Positions 34,945-44,297 are shown, counted from the first letter of the stretch. The stretch is DNA of 64,000 bases from Edaphosphingomonas laterariae (GCF_900188165.1 NZ_FZOS01000005.1:1-64000), one strand, 5' to 3'. Notes: a model not told the origin generated them from the sequence alone. Made by a program: numbers and translations.

Positions 34945-35238
34945 TCAGTTGGGATAGACGCGGCGGCCCTTGCTATCGACATAATAGCGGCGGCCATTCT
35001 CGTCGGTATAGTAACGCCGATCCTTGTCGGCCGTTGCAGCGCCGACCACCGCGCCGCCCGCCGCGCCGATGGCGGCGCCTTCGCCGACGCTGAGGCCCGG
35101 GATCACGGCACCGGCGACGGCGCCACCGGCCGCGCCAAAGCCCGCGCCGCGGCCGGCGCCGCGCAGGGTGGGATCGCTGGTCGAACAGCCGGCGGTCGCG
35201 GTGGCCAGCAGGATCGCTGCGATGGCATATCTGGTCAT
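34945..35238 (-). CDS. Glycine-zipper lipoprotein
   Basis: 97 residues. Lipobox in ATATAGCST (Cys about 18), then GAGRGAGFGAAGGAVAGAV and a second glycine zipper (AAIGAAGGAVVGAAT), and a C-terminal Tyr/Arg repeat (YYTDENGRRYYVDSKGRR). It resembles 17-kDa antigen/SlyB-type outer-membrane lipoproteins. Start MTRYAIAAI at 35238 is set by the signal peptide. Confidence 0.82.
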   Translation of the reverse strand: MTRYAIAAILLATATAGCSTSDPTLRGAGRGAGFGAAGGAVAGAVIPGLSVGEGAAIGAAGGAVVGAATADKDRRYYTDENGRRYYVDSKGRRVYPN

Positions 35239-35538
35239 GGCAAGTCTCTCTCGGACAACGGGATCCCGCTCACCTTCCCCATGTAAACGCGCTGGTGGGG
35301 CACGGGTTCGATGGCCCGTCAGCCGGCAGGCTCGACTCGTCGCGATAAGGGGGGCGTGGGGCGCAAGAGGTGCGGGGCCCCAGATACAGGTAAGCCCCGT
35401 CGCTTTGGGCGGCGGGGCTCCCTGATGGCTTCGCCTCCATATCGAAGGACCGAAGTCTTCATCCACACTCCATTTTTCGATGAAGTGTTCGGGTATAACG
35501 GGCGGCGCCAAGGATGGTTCCGCGCCGCGCGAAATAAA
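35239..35538. other. 300-bp gene-free stretch
   Basis: No credible coding frame. It should hold the promoter of the lipoprotein gene and the 3' end of the TetR gene. The only structure I see is a 7-bp hairpin, AGCCCCG (35393-35399) / CGGGGCT (35413-35419), 13-nt loop, and a GGGGCCCC palindrome near 35374. Confidence 0.5.
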
Positions 35539-36150
35539 TCAGCGCCGCACGACGACGCCGTTGAGGACGATGCTGGTGATATCGTCGATCAGGCTTTCAT
35601 CGGCCGGTGTCGATCCGATCAGCAGGCGGGAAAGCACCGCGCCGATGGTGACATCGTAAAAGGCGCCGGCATCGATCTCGGGGCGGATCAGGCCCTTGGC
35701 CTTGCCGGTATCGACGATGCGCTTCATGTCGGCGCGCGCGGCGGATTCGATCGGATGCTGCAATTCGCGGCGGAGCGCCGGATCGCGCTGGATTGCGGCG
35801 AAAAGGCCGAGCGCGGCGGCGCTGATATCGGCCAGCTGGTAGCGATAATAGACCTGCGCGACGAGCGCGCGCACCTCGCCCTCAATCCCTTCGGCTTCGG
35901 TGACGTCGACGAACTGGACGTTTTCGTCCTCATTGGCGATGTTGCTCAGCAGATGGGCCTTGGTCGGCCAGCGCCGATAGATGGTGGCGCGGGTGACGCC
36001 GGTTGCCTGGGCGATCGCATCGAAGGTCAGCGCCTCGATACCGCCTTCGCGCAGCAGCCGGCGGCCGGCGGCCATGATCGTGGCATCGGTTTCGGGATTA
36101 CGTGGGCGACCGCGTCCGCGCGTCTGGGCGGGCGGGGGAGAAGCGGTCAT
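35539..36150 (-). CDS. TetR/AcrR-family transcriptional regulator
   Basis: 203 residues. N-terminal HTH: IMAAGRRLLREGGIEALTFD and IAQATGVTRATIYRRWPTK, preceded by an AT-hook-like RGRGRPRNPET. The C-terminal ligand domain resembles the TetR_C_11-type (LRRELQHPIESAARADMK). Divergent from the SDR gene with 102 bp between starts, containing the operator-like motif described separately. Likely a local repressor. Confidence 0.9.
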   Translation of the reverse strand: MTASPPPAQTRGRGRPRNPETDATIMAAGRRLLREGGIEALTFDAIAQATGVTRATIYRRWPTKAHLLSNIANEDENVQFVDVTEAEGIEGEVRALVAQVYYRYQLADISAAALGLFAAIQRDPALRRELQHPIESAARADMKRIVDTGKAKGLIRPEIDAGAFYDVTIGAVLSRLLIGSTPADESLIDDITSIVLNGVVVRR

Positions 36151-36204
36151 CGACGATCCTTGCTGTTCATGGCCACAATCCTATGCACGGGGCATCGTAA
36201 TTCG

Positions 36205-36220
36205 TCACCCCGTGAATTGC
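36205..36220 (-). promoter_or_regulatory. Candidate TetR operator, site 1 (TetR/SDR divergent promoter)
   Basis: On the minus strand it reads GCAATTCACGGGGTGA. It shares 14 of 16 bases with 40622-40637. A CACGGGG/CCCCGTG inverted repeat (36186-36192 and 36208-36214) and ATCGTAATTC (36194-36203) are part of the same region. It lies 55 bp before the TetR start and 33 bp before the SDR start. Confidence 0.6.
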
Positions 36221-36252
36221 CCGGCGGCGCGGCTTTGGCTTAACAGAAGCCC

Positions 36253-37026
36253 ATGGAGAACGCCCTGAAAACCCCGCAATCGCCCCGCCCCGCAGCTCTT
36301 GTCACCGGCGCCGGACGGCGCATCGGCCGCGCCATCGCGCTGAAACTGGTGGCGGCGGGCTGGGACGTCGCGATCCATTGCGGCCACGCCGTCGAAGAGG
36401 CCGAAACCGTGGCCCGCGCGGCTGAAGTTGCCGGCGCGCGCGCGGTGGTGCTGCCCGCCGATCTGGCCGACGAGACGGCGGTCGCCACGCTCGTCGCGCG
36501 GGCGGCGGAGGCGCTGGGGCCGCTGCGCCTGCTGGTCAACAATGCCTCGCTGTTCGAGGATGATCGCTTTGGCGGGCTGGATCGCGAGGGGTGGGATCGT
36601 CATTTCGCGGTCAATCTCCGGGCGCCGGTGGTGCTGGCGGAAGCCTTTGCCGCGCAGGCCGGCGAGGGCGCGGCGATCGTGAACCTGCTCGACCAGCGGG
36701 TGCTTCGCCCCAATCCGCTGTTCTTTTCCTACGCGCTCACCAAATCCGCGCTGTGGACGGCGACGCAGATGATGGCGCAGGCGCTGGCGCCGGCGATCCG
36801 CGTCAATGGCGTGGCCCCCGGCCCGGTGCTGGCGTCGTGCCATCAGGATGAGGACAGCTTTGCCCGCGAGGCGGCGGGGACGTTGCTGGAACGCCCCAGC
36901 GCGCCCGACGAGATTGCCGATGCCGTGCTGTTCCTGGCGACGGCGCCTTCGGTAACGGGGCAGTTGATCGCCGTGGATGCGGGCCAGCATCTCGGCTGGC
37001 GCACCCCCGACATGATTATGGGCTGA
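36253..37026 (+). CDS. Short-chain dehydrogenase, pteridine reductase/FolM-like
   Basis: 257 residues. TGAGRRIGRAIA is the TGxxxRIG nucleotide-binding form typical of pteridine reductases; NNASLFEDD replaces the common NNAG, and the catalytic pair is YALTKSAL. VNGVAPGPVLAS and the closing GQLIAVDAGQHL are standard. It probably reduces dihydropterin or a related ketone with NADPH. Divergent from the TetR gene, which probably controls it. FolM-like genes often lie by folate genes, but none is here. Confidence 0.88.
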   Translation: MENALKTPQSPRPAALVTGAGRRIGRAIALKLVAAGWDVAIHCGHAVEEAETVARAAEVAGARAVVLPADLADETAVATLVARAAEALGPLRLLVNNASLFEDDRFGGLDREGWDRHFAVNLRAPVVLAEAFAAQAGEGAAIVNLLDQRVLRPNPLFFSYALTKSALWTATQMMAQALAPAIRVNGVAPGPVLASCHQDEDSFAREAAGTLLERPSAPDEIADAVLFLATAPSVTGQLIAVDAGQHLGWRTPDMIMG

Positions 37027-37063
37027 CGCCGCCCCAACGGGGAAGCGCCAGCCCGGAGCATCA

Positions 37064-39424
37064 TCAGAACTTCAGCGTCGCCTCGACGCCGTAGGTGCGG
37101 CCGAGATCGGGCACGATGACCTGGTTGATCGCGGTCGGGCCGAAGGTGCCCCGATCCACGTCGAACAGGTTCTTGCCGTAGAGCGAGATGCCGACCTCGG
37201 TGCCCGCGATCGGCAGGTTGGCGATGCCGGCGCGCGCGTCAGTCAGGATATACTTCTTCGCATAGGCCAGCTCGTCCAGGCCCGGACGGCCGGTCGGGAA
37301 GGCGGTCAGCGGCGTGCCCGAACGATAGCGGGCGTCGACGTTGACGAAGAAGTTGCCGCCATTGGCCAGTTCGAAGAAATCATACTGGCCGCCCAGGCGG
37401 GCCGTCCATTTCGGCGTGTAGATGATGTTGACGATATCGGCGACGTTCACGCCGTTCTGCATATATTCCTTATACTTGACGTTCGTGTAGCTGAAGTTCG
37501 CGTCGATCGTCAGGCCATCGACCGGGGCAGCCTGGAATTCGCCTTCGAGACCCCAGATCCGGGCCTTGCCGGCATTTTCGAAGCGCTGGACGCCGCCGAC
37601 GAAGGTCTGCACCTGCAGATCCTTATAGTCCGAATAATAAGCGGCGAAATTGGCGCGCAGGCGGTTGTCGAACAGCTGCGATTTCAGGCCGAGTTCGTAG
37701 CTGACCAGCGTTTCCGGGCCGTAGGGAATGGCACCCAGAATGCCGCCGGCGACATAGCCCGATGCGATCTTCGCATAGGTGGTGATGTCGTCGGTCGGGC
37801 GATAGGTGATGATGCCCGTATAGTTCAGCTTCTCATAGCTGGTCTTGTAGGTGCGGCCGGGAACCAGATTGCCGCCCGACGACGCCGCCGTGGCGCTGAT
37901 CAGATCGGTCGCGCGATCGTCGATCGTGTAGCGCAGGCCGACCGCGATATCGAGCTGATCGGTCGCATGCCAGGTAAGCTGGCCATAACCCGCCATCGAA
38001 TCGTTGATCGCCCGCGTTTCGGTGACGCCGCTGCCGAAAACATTGTCCAGCGGGGTCGGAATGACCACGCCGTTGACGACCGGCTGGAAGATGCCGAGCA
38101 CGTTGGTGGCCGGCGAATTTTCGTGGAAGTAGAACACGCCCGAGGTGAGATCGAAGCTGTCCCAGTTGAAGATGAACTGCATCTCCTCGGTGAACTGCTT
38201 CTGGCTGGTCGAACGCGCGGTCATCAGCGTGAAGAAGCTGTCATTCGGGCCGGGCAGCGGTGCGGCGAGAACGTCGCCGCCCGTCAGCATGGCGCCGAGC
38301 TGACCGGGGCTCAGCTTCAGGCCGCCGGTCGAACCGAGATCGAAGATCTGGGGCTTCTGCTTGAACTTGCGATAGGCGGTGATGCTCTTCACCGTCAGGA
38401 TGTCGTTCACGCCCCATTCGACCGTGACGTTGTGGCCTTCCACGGTCAGCGGTTCGAGGCTCGTCGCATTGGCGACGGCGTCCATGCGCTTCTTGCCGAG
38501 GTTGGTGATGCCGCCGTTCAGCGGCTGCAGCGCGAGGATGCCGGCGGCCAGCTGGCCGGTCGAGTCACCCGTCGGCCCGAGCAGCTGCACGGCGCGGCCG
38601 ACCGTCTTGCTGTCGGTATAATCGAAGCGATAGTCGACGGTCAGATCGTCCGACAGATCGAGCCGGGCGGCGACCTGGAAGGCATCGACATTCCGGTAGC
38701 CCAGCTTGTCGGCATATTTCAGCACGCCGAATTCCGGGCGGCGCAGGCGCAGATCGAGGGTCTTGCCGCCGATCAGATTGTCGGTGTCGCCGCCAAATTC
38801 GTCATGCAGGTAGGAAAGCTTGACGCTGAGCGGGCCGAAGGCCGGCAGATCGAGCACGGTGCGCGACCGGAAGGCATCGTAATTGCCGTAGGAGAGCTGC
38901 TGGCGCAGGCCGAATTCGCCCGACGGCGCCGCCGAGACGAGGCTGATCGCGCCGCCGGTGGAGTTACGGCCGAACAACGTGCCCTGCGGACCGCGCAGCA
39001 CTTCGACGCGGGCCAGATCGGCAAGGTCGAAGATCGCGCCGACCGAACGGCCGATATAGACGCCGTCGAGATAGATGCCGACCTTGGGATCGACGGCGTT
39101 ATCCGACGTGCCCGAGGTGATGCCGCGCACCTGCAGCGTCGGGATCGAGGCGATGCCCTGCGTGGTGATCTGAAGGCTGGGCGCGTAGCCGCTGAGATTC
39201 TGGACGTTGACGATGCGGGCCTGATCCAGCGCCTCGGTGTTCATCGCGGTCACGGCGACGGGCACGTTCTGCAGGTTTTCCTCGCGCCGCTGGGCGGTGA
39301 CGACGATGTCCTCAAGGCCGCCCGACGACACGGCGTCCTGCGCCGCTTCCTGGGCGAGCGCCGGCGTTGCTTGCAAGGCGGTGATCGCGATCGCCGAGGC
39401 GGCCGCCAGATAAGTGAACTTCAT
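37064..39424 (-). CDS. TonB-dependent receptor
   Basis: 786 residues. Signal peptide ending PALAQEA; plug start DIVVTAQRREENLQNVPVAVTAM; VEVLRGPQGTLFGRNSTGGAI; barrel ending GVEATLKF. This is the sphingomonad receptor class that imports varied organic nutrients as well as iron complexes, and no siderophore-class motif is obvious. RBS AGGAGAGGAG is strong. It lies 83 bp behind the phosphatase gene on the same strand, and the pair carries a predicted TetR site upstream. Confidence 0.93.
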   Translation of the reverse strand: MKFTYLAAASAIAITALQATPALAQEAAQDAVSSGGLEDIVVTAQRREENLQNVPVAVTAMNTEALDQARIVNVQNLSGYAPSLQITTQGIASIPTLQVRGITSGTSDNAVDPKVGIYLDGVYIGRSVGAIFDLADLARVEVLRGPQGTLFGRNSTGGAISLVSAAPSGEFGLRQQLSYGNYDAFRSRTVLDLPAFGPLSVKLSYLHDEFGGDTDNLIGGKTLDLRLRRPEFGVLKYADKLGYRNVDAFQVAARLDLSDDLTVDYRFDYTDSKTVGRAVQLLGPTGDSTGQLAAGILALQPLNGGITNLGKKRMDAVANATSLEPLTVEGHNVTVEWGVNDILTVKSITAYRKFKQKPQIFDLGSTGGLKLSPGQLGAMLTGGDVLAAPLPGPNDSFFTLMTARSTSQKQFTEEMQFIFNWDSFDLTSGVFYFHENSPATNVLGIFQPVVNGVVIPTPLDNVFGSGVTETRAINDSMAGYGQLTWHATDQLDIAVGLRYTIDDRATDLISATAASSGGNLVPGRTYKTSYEKLNYTGIITYRPTDDITTYAKIASGYVAGGILGAIPYGPETLVSYELGLKSQLFDNRLRANFAAYYSDYKDLQVQTFVGGVQRFENAGKARIWGLEGEFQAAPVDGLTIDANFSYTNVKYKEYMQNGVNVADIVNIIYTPKWTARLGGQYDFFELANGGNFFVNVDARYRSGTPLTAFPTGRPGLDELAYAKKYILTDARAGIANLPIAGTEVGISLYGKNLFDVDRGTFGPTAINQVIVPDLGRTYGVEATLKF

Positions 39425-39507
39425 GATGCTCCTCTCCTGATGATCCGTTTATTTTTCGCCGGTTGATCCGGCCTGTTGTGGATTGTGGGTGCGACGAAGG
39501 ACGAAGG

Positions 39508-40554
39508 TCAGCGCGCGAGCGTCTGGCCGCTGGTGCCAGTGCGATCGAGCAGGCCGTTCAGCTTGATGAGGGCGATATCCGGCGCGGCGTCGCGCAGGGT
39601 GACCCAGGCGATATGATCCATTTCGCCCGTGCCATGTTCGTGCGAGATCGCGCCCGCCGTGCCCATGGTGATATAATCGCGGCCGTTGCGCTGTTCGTGC
39701 GTGTAATAATGGTTGTGCCCGGCGATCACCGTATAGGGGCGCCCGCCGAGCGCCGCTTCGATCTTGGCGAATTCGGCCGATTTCAGCTTCCACGCCGGCT
39801 TGTGCATCAGCACGAACGTCCAGCGGACCTGCGGGTGATCGGCGATCGCCTTGAGCGCGAAATCGACCTGTTTCGGGCTGAACCGGGCCAGCGACAGCGC
39901 CGCCATTTCGGGATCGGTGGGATTGCCCTTGGCGCGATCGGCATTCACCCCGCCGAGGAACTGCGCGAGCGCCTTTTCGGTCGCCACCGGATCGGTCTTC
40001 ATGCCGGCCGCCATCTGGTGGAACTGCTTGGCGAAAGCGGATGGCATGTCGCGCGGGGGATCCTCGGTATCGAGCACGAGGAACAGCACGTCCTTGTAGA
40101 CGAACTGATAATAAGGCTCGCCGCGCTTCGCCTTCCACGCGTTGAGCATCAGATCGTTGCCGATGTCGTGGTTGCCGGCCACGTAGAAGAATGGCGCGCG
40201 GAGCTGGCCGATGGCGCTTTCCATCTCGCCCCATTCGCGGGCAAGTTCGGCCGTGTCGCCGGTATAGCCTTCGATCAGATCGCCGACATTGATCAGGAAT
40301 TCGGGCTGGAGCAGATCGACCTGCTTGATCGCCTGTTCGAAAACGCCCGGCCGGGCGAGGCCGGTGCGATCGCCGATGACGGCGAAACGCAGCGTCTGCG
40401 GCTCGGCGGACGGGGCCTTCGTCCACGGAGCCGGCCCTTTCGGGCCGCCGACGAAACCACCGTCCGCAGGGGCGGCAAGGGCCATGCCCGACGCGATTAG
40501 GGCCGAAATGGCCGAAATGCGCAAACTGGCCCTTCGCGCAATGCCCCATTGCAT
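39508..40554 (-). CDS. Exported calcineurin-like metallophosphatase
   Basis: 348 residues from MQWGIARRAS; a longer form from 40584 is possible. Signal peptide to about GMALAAPADG. Metal motifs in order: FAVIGDRTG, NVGDLIEGY, VAGNHDIGN, LMHKPAW and VIAGHNHYYTH. It belongs to the calcineurin-like periplasmic phosphatases. Transcribed before the receptor, so it may release phosphate or process a phosphorylated nutrient that the receptor imports. GGAGAGAG lies 10 nt before the chosen ATG. Confidence 0.87.
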   Translation of the reverse strand: MQWGIARRASLRISAISALIASGMALAAPADGGFVGGPKGPAPWTKAPSAEPQTLRFAVIGDRTGLARPGVFEQAIKQVDLLQPEFLINVGDLIEGYTGDTAELAREWGEMESAIGQLRAPFFYVAGNHDIGNDLMLNAWKAKRGEPYYQFVYKDVLFLVLDTEDPPRDMPSAFAKQFHQMAAGMKTDPVATEKALAQFLGGVNADRAKGNPTDPEMAALSLARFSPKQVDFALKAIADHPQVRWTFVLMHKPAWKLKSAEFAKIEAALGGRPYTVIAGHNHYYTHEQRNGRDYITMGTAGAISHEHGTGEMDHIAWVTLRDAAPDIALIKLNGLLDRTGTSGQTLAR

Positions 40555-40621
40555 TTTGCGCAACTCTCTCCGGGATCCGAACATGCAGATGCTCGCTCTT
40601 TATTATTGGACCTCGTGTATC

Positions 40622-40637
40622 GTAATTCACGGGGCGA
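40622..40637 (+). promoter_or_regulatory. Candidate TetR operator, site 2 (phosphatase-receptor operon)
   Basis: GTAATTCACGGGGCGA, 14 of 16 bases identical to site 1 (36205-36220). It also forms a local imperfect palindrome with upstream CGTGTAT (40614-40620 against ATTCACG at 40625-40631). It lies 38-83 bp upstream of the possible starts of the phosphatase gene. Confidence 0.6.
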
Positions 40638-40718
40638 GCGCGAGAGGGTCATTTGCCGGCCGGGCTGGCCGGTCACCTTGTCGTAAATGTGTCGCTTTCT
40701 ATGAAGTTGGCCGGGTGG

Positions 40719-41747
40719 TCAGAATGTATAGACCAAGGTCGCGCGGCTCAGCGTGTCGACCGGATCGCGATCCACCGGGGCATCGCGCTCATAGCGGATA
40801 TTGTAGGAGATGCGCGTTCGCAAAGGCCCGAACAATTTGGCGTCGAGCGCGATCGTGGAACTGGCGTTGGTGTTGCCCGATTCCACATAGACCGCCGCAT
40901 CCTGATTGAGGCTGGCAGTGGGCGAGATCGCCCATTTCAGCGCGATCGAGGCGCGGCCGGCGACCGTGGTCTCATCACTTTCGTCGACGAAATCGGTGTA
41001 ACGCAGCGCCGGGCCGCCTTCGATGTCGAGCTTGAGCCGGGGGCCGGTGAATACCGTGTAACCGAAACCGCCGCCCAGCGTGTAGCGGCTGTCATAGCCC
41101 AGGAAGCGATCATGCTCATATTGGCCGAGGCCATAGGCATAGAGCCGGTCGTCGAACTTGAAATTGGGCTGATAGGCGAGCAGCCAGCGTTCGGTGGTGG
41201 TTTCGTTGTTGGTTTCCTGCACGTCGGCGCGGCCGTTGAAGCGGTGGCGGACGCGCAGCCCCTCGCGCTCGCCCTTGGCGGCGCCATAGAGGCCGAGCGT
41301 GCGGGTGTTGCCGGTGGCGCGCGAGGCCCCGAATTCCAGTTCGCCGCTCCACCCGTCGAAGAAGCTGGCGGCCTTGATGCGATCGTGCCGCTGGCGTTCG
41401 GCCAGCGCCTTCTGTTCGGCGATGCGGTTGTTGAACCCGTCGCGCAGCTTTTCGGCATCACGCGCGGCCCATGGCGCGGTCTGCTTGGCGAGCTTGGTGA
41501 CGGTGGCGACGGCCTGGGCGTCGCCGCTGGCAATGGCGGCGTCCAGCATCGAGCGGACGTGCGGGGGCAGGCCGCTGGGCGCCTCCACCTCGATGCGGGG
41601 CATCGGCAGCGGGCGCGGCGGCGGCGGTGCCGCATAGACGATCGGCGCGAGTTCGAACTCGATCGCATCGAGCGCCGGCGGCTCGGGCGCGACCAGAGGT
41701 GGCTCGCCATCGGCAGCCAGCAAAGCAAAGGCAACTAGGGAAATCAT
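40719..41747 (-). CDS. DUF481 outer-membrane protein (YdiY-like)
   Basis: 342 residues. Signal peptide MISLVAFALLAADG, a helical region (about 60-125), then a C-terminal beta-barrel of DUF481 type: WSGELEFGASRATGNTRT, WLLAYQPNFKFDDRLYAYGLGQYEHDRFLGY (quoted here as WLLAYQPNFKF and QYEHDRFLGY), ending LVYTF. DUF481 proteins are salt- or iron-regulated outer-membrane proteins of unknown role. SD GGAAGG precedes the ATG at 41747. Confidence 0.87.
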   Translation of the reverse strand: MISLVAFALLAADGEPPLVAPEPPALDAIEFELAPIVYAAPPPPRPLPMPRIEVEAPSGLPPHVRSMLDAAIASGDAQAVATVTKLAKQTAPWAARDAEKLRDGFNNRIAEQKALAERQRHDRIKAASFFDGWSGELEFGASRATGNTRTLGLYGAAKGEREGLRVRHRFNGRADVQETNNETTTERWLLAYQPNFKFDDRLYAYGLGQYEHDRFLGYDSRYTLGGGFGYTVFTGPRLKLDIEGGPALRYTDFVDESDETTVAGRASIALKWAISPTASLNQDAAVYVESGNTNASSTIALDAKLFGPLRTRISYNIRYERDAPVDRDPVDTLSRATLVYTF

Positions 41748-41783
41748 CGCGGTCCTTCCGTCGGGCCGGGTATTCAGCAAGAG

Positions 41784-42257
41784 TCAGAGATATTCGGCGA
41801 ATTCCTCTAGCACATCCTCATATAGACGGCGCTTGAACGGCACGATCAGCCGCGGCAGCTCAGCCGGTTCGGCCCACCGCCAGCCGCGAAATTCGGGTTC
41901 GGCCGTGTCGAGATTGACGTCGGCGTCGGTGCCGAGGAAGCGCGCGAGGAACCAGTGCTGGCGCTGGCCGCGATATTTGCCCTTCCACACCTTGCCGACC
42001 AGATCGGCGGGCAGATCGTAGAACATGACGCGGCGGGCCGGTGCGATCAGCTCGACCAGATCGGGACGGATGCCGGTTTCTTCCTCCAGCTCGCGCAGCA
42101 TGCCGGCTTGCGGATCCTCGCCATCGTCGAGCCCGCCCTGCGGCATCTGCCAGGCATCGGCCTTGTTATCGATGCGCAGCGCCACGAACACCTTGTTCTC
42201 GGCATTGAGCAGCATCACGGCAGCGGCGTCGCGATAGGGAAGGTCGTGCTGGCTCAT
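41784..42257 (-). CDS. rppH: RNA pyrophosphohydrolase
   Basis: 157 residues. Nudix box GGLDDGEDPQAGMLRELEEETG (key residues G41, E-EE near 58-62) and the RppH-type features YRDAAAVMLLN, DAWQMPQGG, KYRGQRQHWFLARF. It removes pyrophosphate from mRNA 5' ends to start decay. ATG overlaps the esterase stop by 4 bp (ATGA), so both are translated from one message. Confidence 0.93.
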   Translation of the reverse strand: MSQHDLPYRDAAAVMLLNAENKVFVALRIDNKADAWQMPQGGLDDGEDPQAGMLRELEEETGIRPDLVELIAPARRVMFYDLPADLVGKVWKGKYRGQRQHWFLARFLGTDADVNLDTAEPEFRGWRWAEPAELPRLIVPFKRRLYEDVLEEFAEYL

Positions 42258-43231
42258 TCCGCTGCCTCCTTGAGCGCGGCTGCGGCGTCGGCCTCGACGA
42301 TGATCGCCTTCAGCGCCAGCAGACAGCCGGCGAGATCGGCGACGGACGACGGGATCGCCTTGCGCATGTTCAGGAAGCCGTGGATGTTGCCCGTGGCCTC
42401 GCGATAGATGGTCGGCACGCCGGCCTTGACCAGCGCGGCCGCATAGGCCCGCCCGGAATCGCGCAGCGGATCGAGGCTGGCCGTGACGATCAGCGTCGGC
42501 GGGGTGCCGGCATGATCGGCCTTGAGCGGCGAGGCGCGCCAATCGGCATAATCGGCCGCATAGCTTTCGTGAAACCAGTTCATCGCCGCCGCGTCGAGGA
42601 AGAAGCCATCGGCGAAATCGCGATAGGAATGATATTTTCCGGCGGGGTCCGGCGCCGGATAGATGGGCCATTGCGCGATCACCGGCACGGCGGCGGGGGC
42701 ATCGCGGAGCGCCAGCGTGGTAACGATGGTGAGCGTGCCGCCCGCGCTGTCGCCGGCGAGGACGAGGCCCGTTGCCGTGCGGCCGAGTTCCGCCGGGCTG
42801 GCGGCGATCCAGCGCGCGGCCGCCTCGCAATCCTCGGGCGCGGCCGGCCAGGGGTTTTCCGGGGCCAGCCGGTAATCGACCGAGACGACCGGCAGATCGA
42901 GCGCGCGGGCGATTTCGGCGCAGATCGGTTCGTGGCTGTCGAGCCCGCCGACGACGAAGCCGCCGCCATGATAATAAACGAGGACGGGGCCCGCCTCGCG
43001 CTCGCCCCGCGCATCATAGAGCCGCGCCGGAATAGGGGCGCCGCCGGGGCCGGGGATCGCGAGATCGCGGATCACCGCGAGCGGCCCGACCGGCAGATCG
43101 AGCAGATCGCGCCCGGCCGCCACCATCTGCCGCGCCATCGCCAGTTCCATCTCGTGCAGCTTCGGCGCGCCCGCCGTCGCGACATAATCGAGCATGGCGC
43201 GGACATCGGGTCGGACGAAATGATCGGTCAT
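42254..43231 (-). CDS. Alpha/beta hydrolase, hormone-sensitive-lipase group
   Basis: 325 residues. HGGGFVVGG oxyanion motif near residue 80, nucleophile motif GDSAGG near 160, and IHGFLNM carrying the His near 295. This is the bacterial HSL/acetyl-esterase family acting on short acyl esters. No signal peptide, so cytosolic. Cotranscribed with rppH through an ATGA overlap, which is not a known functional link. Confidence 0.91.
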   Translation of the reverse strand: MTDHFVRPDVRAMLDYVATAGAPKLHEMELAMARQMVAAGRDLLDLPVGPLAVIRDLAIPGPGGAPIPARLYDARGEREAGPVLVYYHGGGFVVGGLDSHEPICAEIARALDLPVVSVDYRLAPENPWPAAPEDCEAAARWIAASPAELGRTATGLVLAGDSAGGTLTIVTTLALRDAPAAVPVIAQWPIYPAPDPAGKYHSYRDFADGFFLDAAAMNWFHESYAADYADWRASPLKADHAGTPPTLIVTASLDPLRDSGRAYAAALVKAGVPTIYREATGNIHGFLNMRKAIPSSVADLAGCLLALKAIIVEADAAAALKEAAE

Positions 43232-43311
43232 GCGGCGGGCCTCCTTGCAAGCCTGCCTGATTTAGCCGGCTGGCTGACGAAGTCGAGCCGATCGCCTATG
43301 TTTCCGGCCAA

Positions 43312-44223
43312 ATGCTCCATGTCGTGCACCATCCCGGCTATGTGCCACCCGCAGCGCCGGGCAGCCGGTTCGCGTTCGACAAATATCGGCTGGTGATGGA
43401 CGCGCTGATGGAGGAGGGCGTGCCCTTCGTTCGCCACGAACCCGCGCCGATGCCGCGCGAATGGATCGCGGCGGTGCACGACCCGGATTATGTGGACGAG
43501 GTGATCGCCGCCGAGGTGCCCGCGCACAAGGAAAGGCGGATCGGGTTTCCGGTGACGCCCTTCGTGGCGATGCGCGCGCAACTGGCGCCGGGGGGCACCT
43601 GGCTGGCCGCGAAACTGGCGCTCGAACATGGCTATGCCGCCAACAGTGCCGGCGGCAGCCATCATGCGCTGGCGGACAGCGGGGCGGGATATTGCGTGTT
43701 CAACGATCTGGCCGTCGCCGCGCACCGGCTGATCGCGGAGGGTGATGTCAGGCGGGTGATGATCGTCGATCTCGACGTCCATCAGGGCGATGGCACGGCG
43801 GCGCTGATGGCGGGGCGGGAGGACGTGTTCACGCTTTCCATCCATGCGGACAGGAACTTCCCGGTGCGCAAGGCGCGGTCGTCGCTTGATATCGGGCTGG
43901 CGGACGGCACCGGCGACGCGGAATATCTGGCCATGCTGCAGGCCGCACTTCCCGGCGCCATCGCACAATTCGGGCCGGAACTGATACTTTACCAGGCGGG
44001 TGTCGATCCCCACATTGATGACAGGCTGGGCCGGCTCGCTTTGACCGACTCCGGCCTTGCTGCGCGCGACGCCTGCGTCATGCGTGCAGCATGCGAGAGA
44101 GGAGTGCCGTTGGCCAGCGTGCTGGGCGGCGGATATGGGGAGGACAGGATGGAGGTGGCGCGACGCCACGTTCGTTCTATGATCGCACTGGTCGAAGCGG
44201 CCAAGCCGGGCGTGTTGCCTTAA
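43312..44223 (+). CDS. Histone deacetylase-family (acetoin utilisation protein-like) hydrolase
   Basis: 303 residues. Zinc-hydrolase motifs: SAGGSHHALADSGAGYCVFND (His pair near 117, shown as GGSHHA and GAGYCVFND), DLDVHQGDGT (zinc ligands near 155), SIHADRNFP, LYQAGVDPH, LGGGYG (catalytic Tyr). It removes acetyl groups from small amides or protein lysines; histones are absent, so the substrate is unknown. Divergent from the esterase gene. Confidence 0.9.
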   Translation: MLHVVHHPGYVPPAAPGSRFAFDKYRLVMDALMEEGVPFVRHEPAPMPREWIAAVHDPDYVDEVIAAEVPAHKERRIGFPVTPFVAMRAQLAPGGTWLAAKLALEHGYAANSAGGSHHALADSGAGYCVFNDLAVAAHRLIAEGDVRRVMIVDLDVHQGDGTAALMAGREDVFTLSIHADRNFPVRKARSSLDIGLADGTGDAEYLAMLQAALPGAIAQFGPELILYQAGVDPHIDDRLGRLALTDSGLAARDACVMRAACERGVPLASVLGGGYGEDRMEVARRHVRSMIALVEAAKPGVLP

Positions 44224-44297
44224 AGTATTTTCTTCTTTGAGACGCCCGGAACCGGCAGCTACGAAAGAAGGCGAAAATAACTGAGGTGTCTAGGGTT

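Noticed and set aside
40655-40672. CCGGCC/GGCCGG hairpin downstream of the DUF481 gene as a terminator
   Set aside because: Only 6 bp, no T-run, and such GC palindromes are frequent in this base composition.
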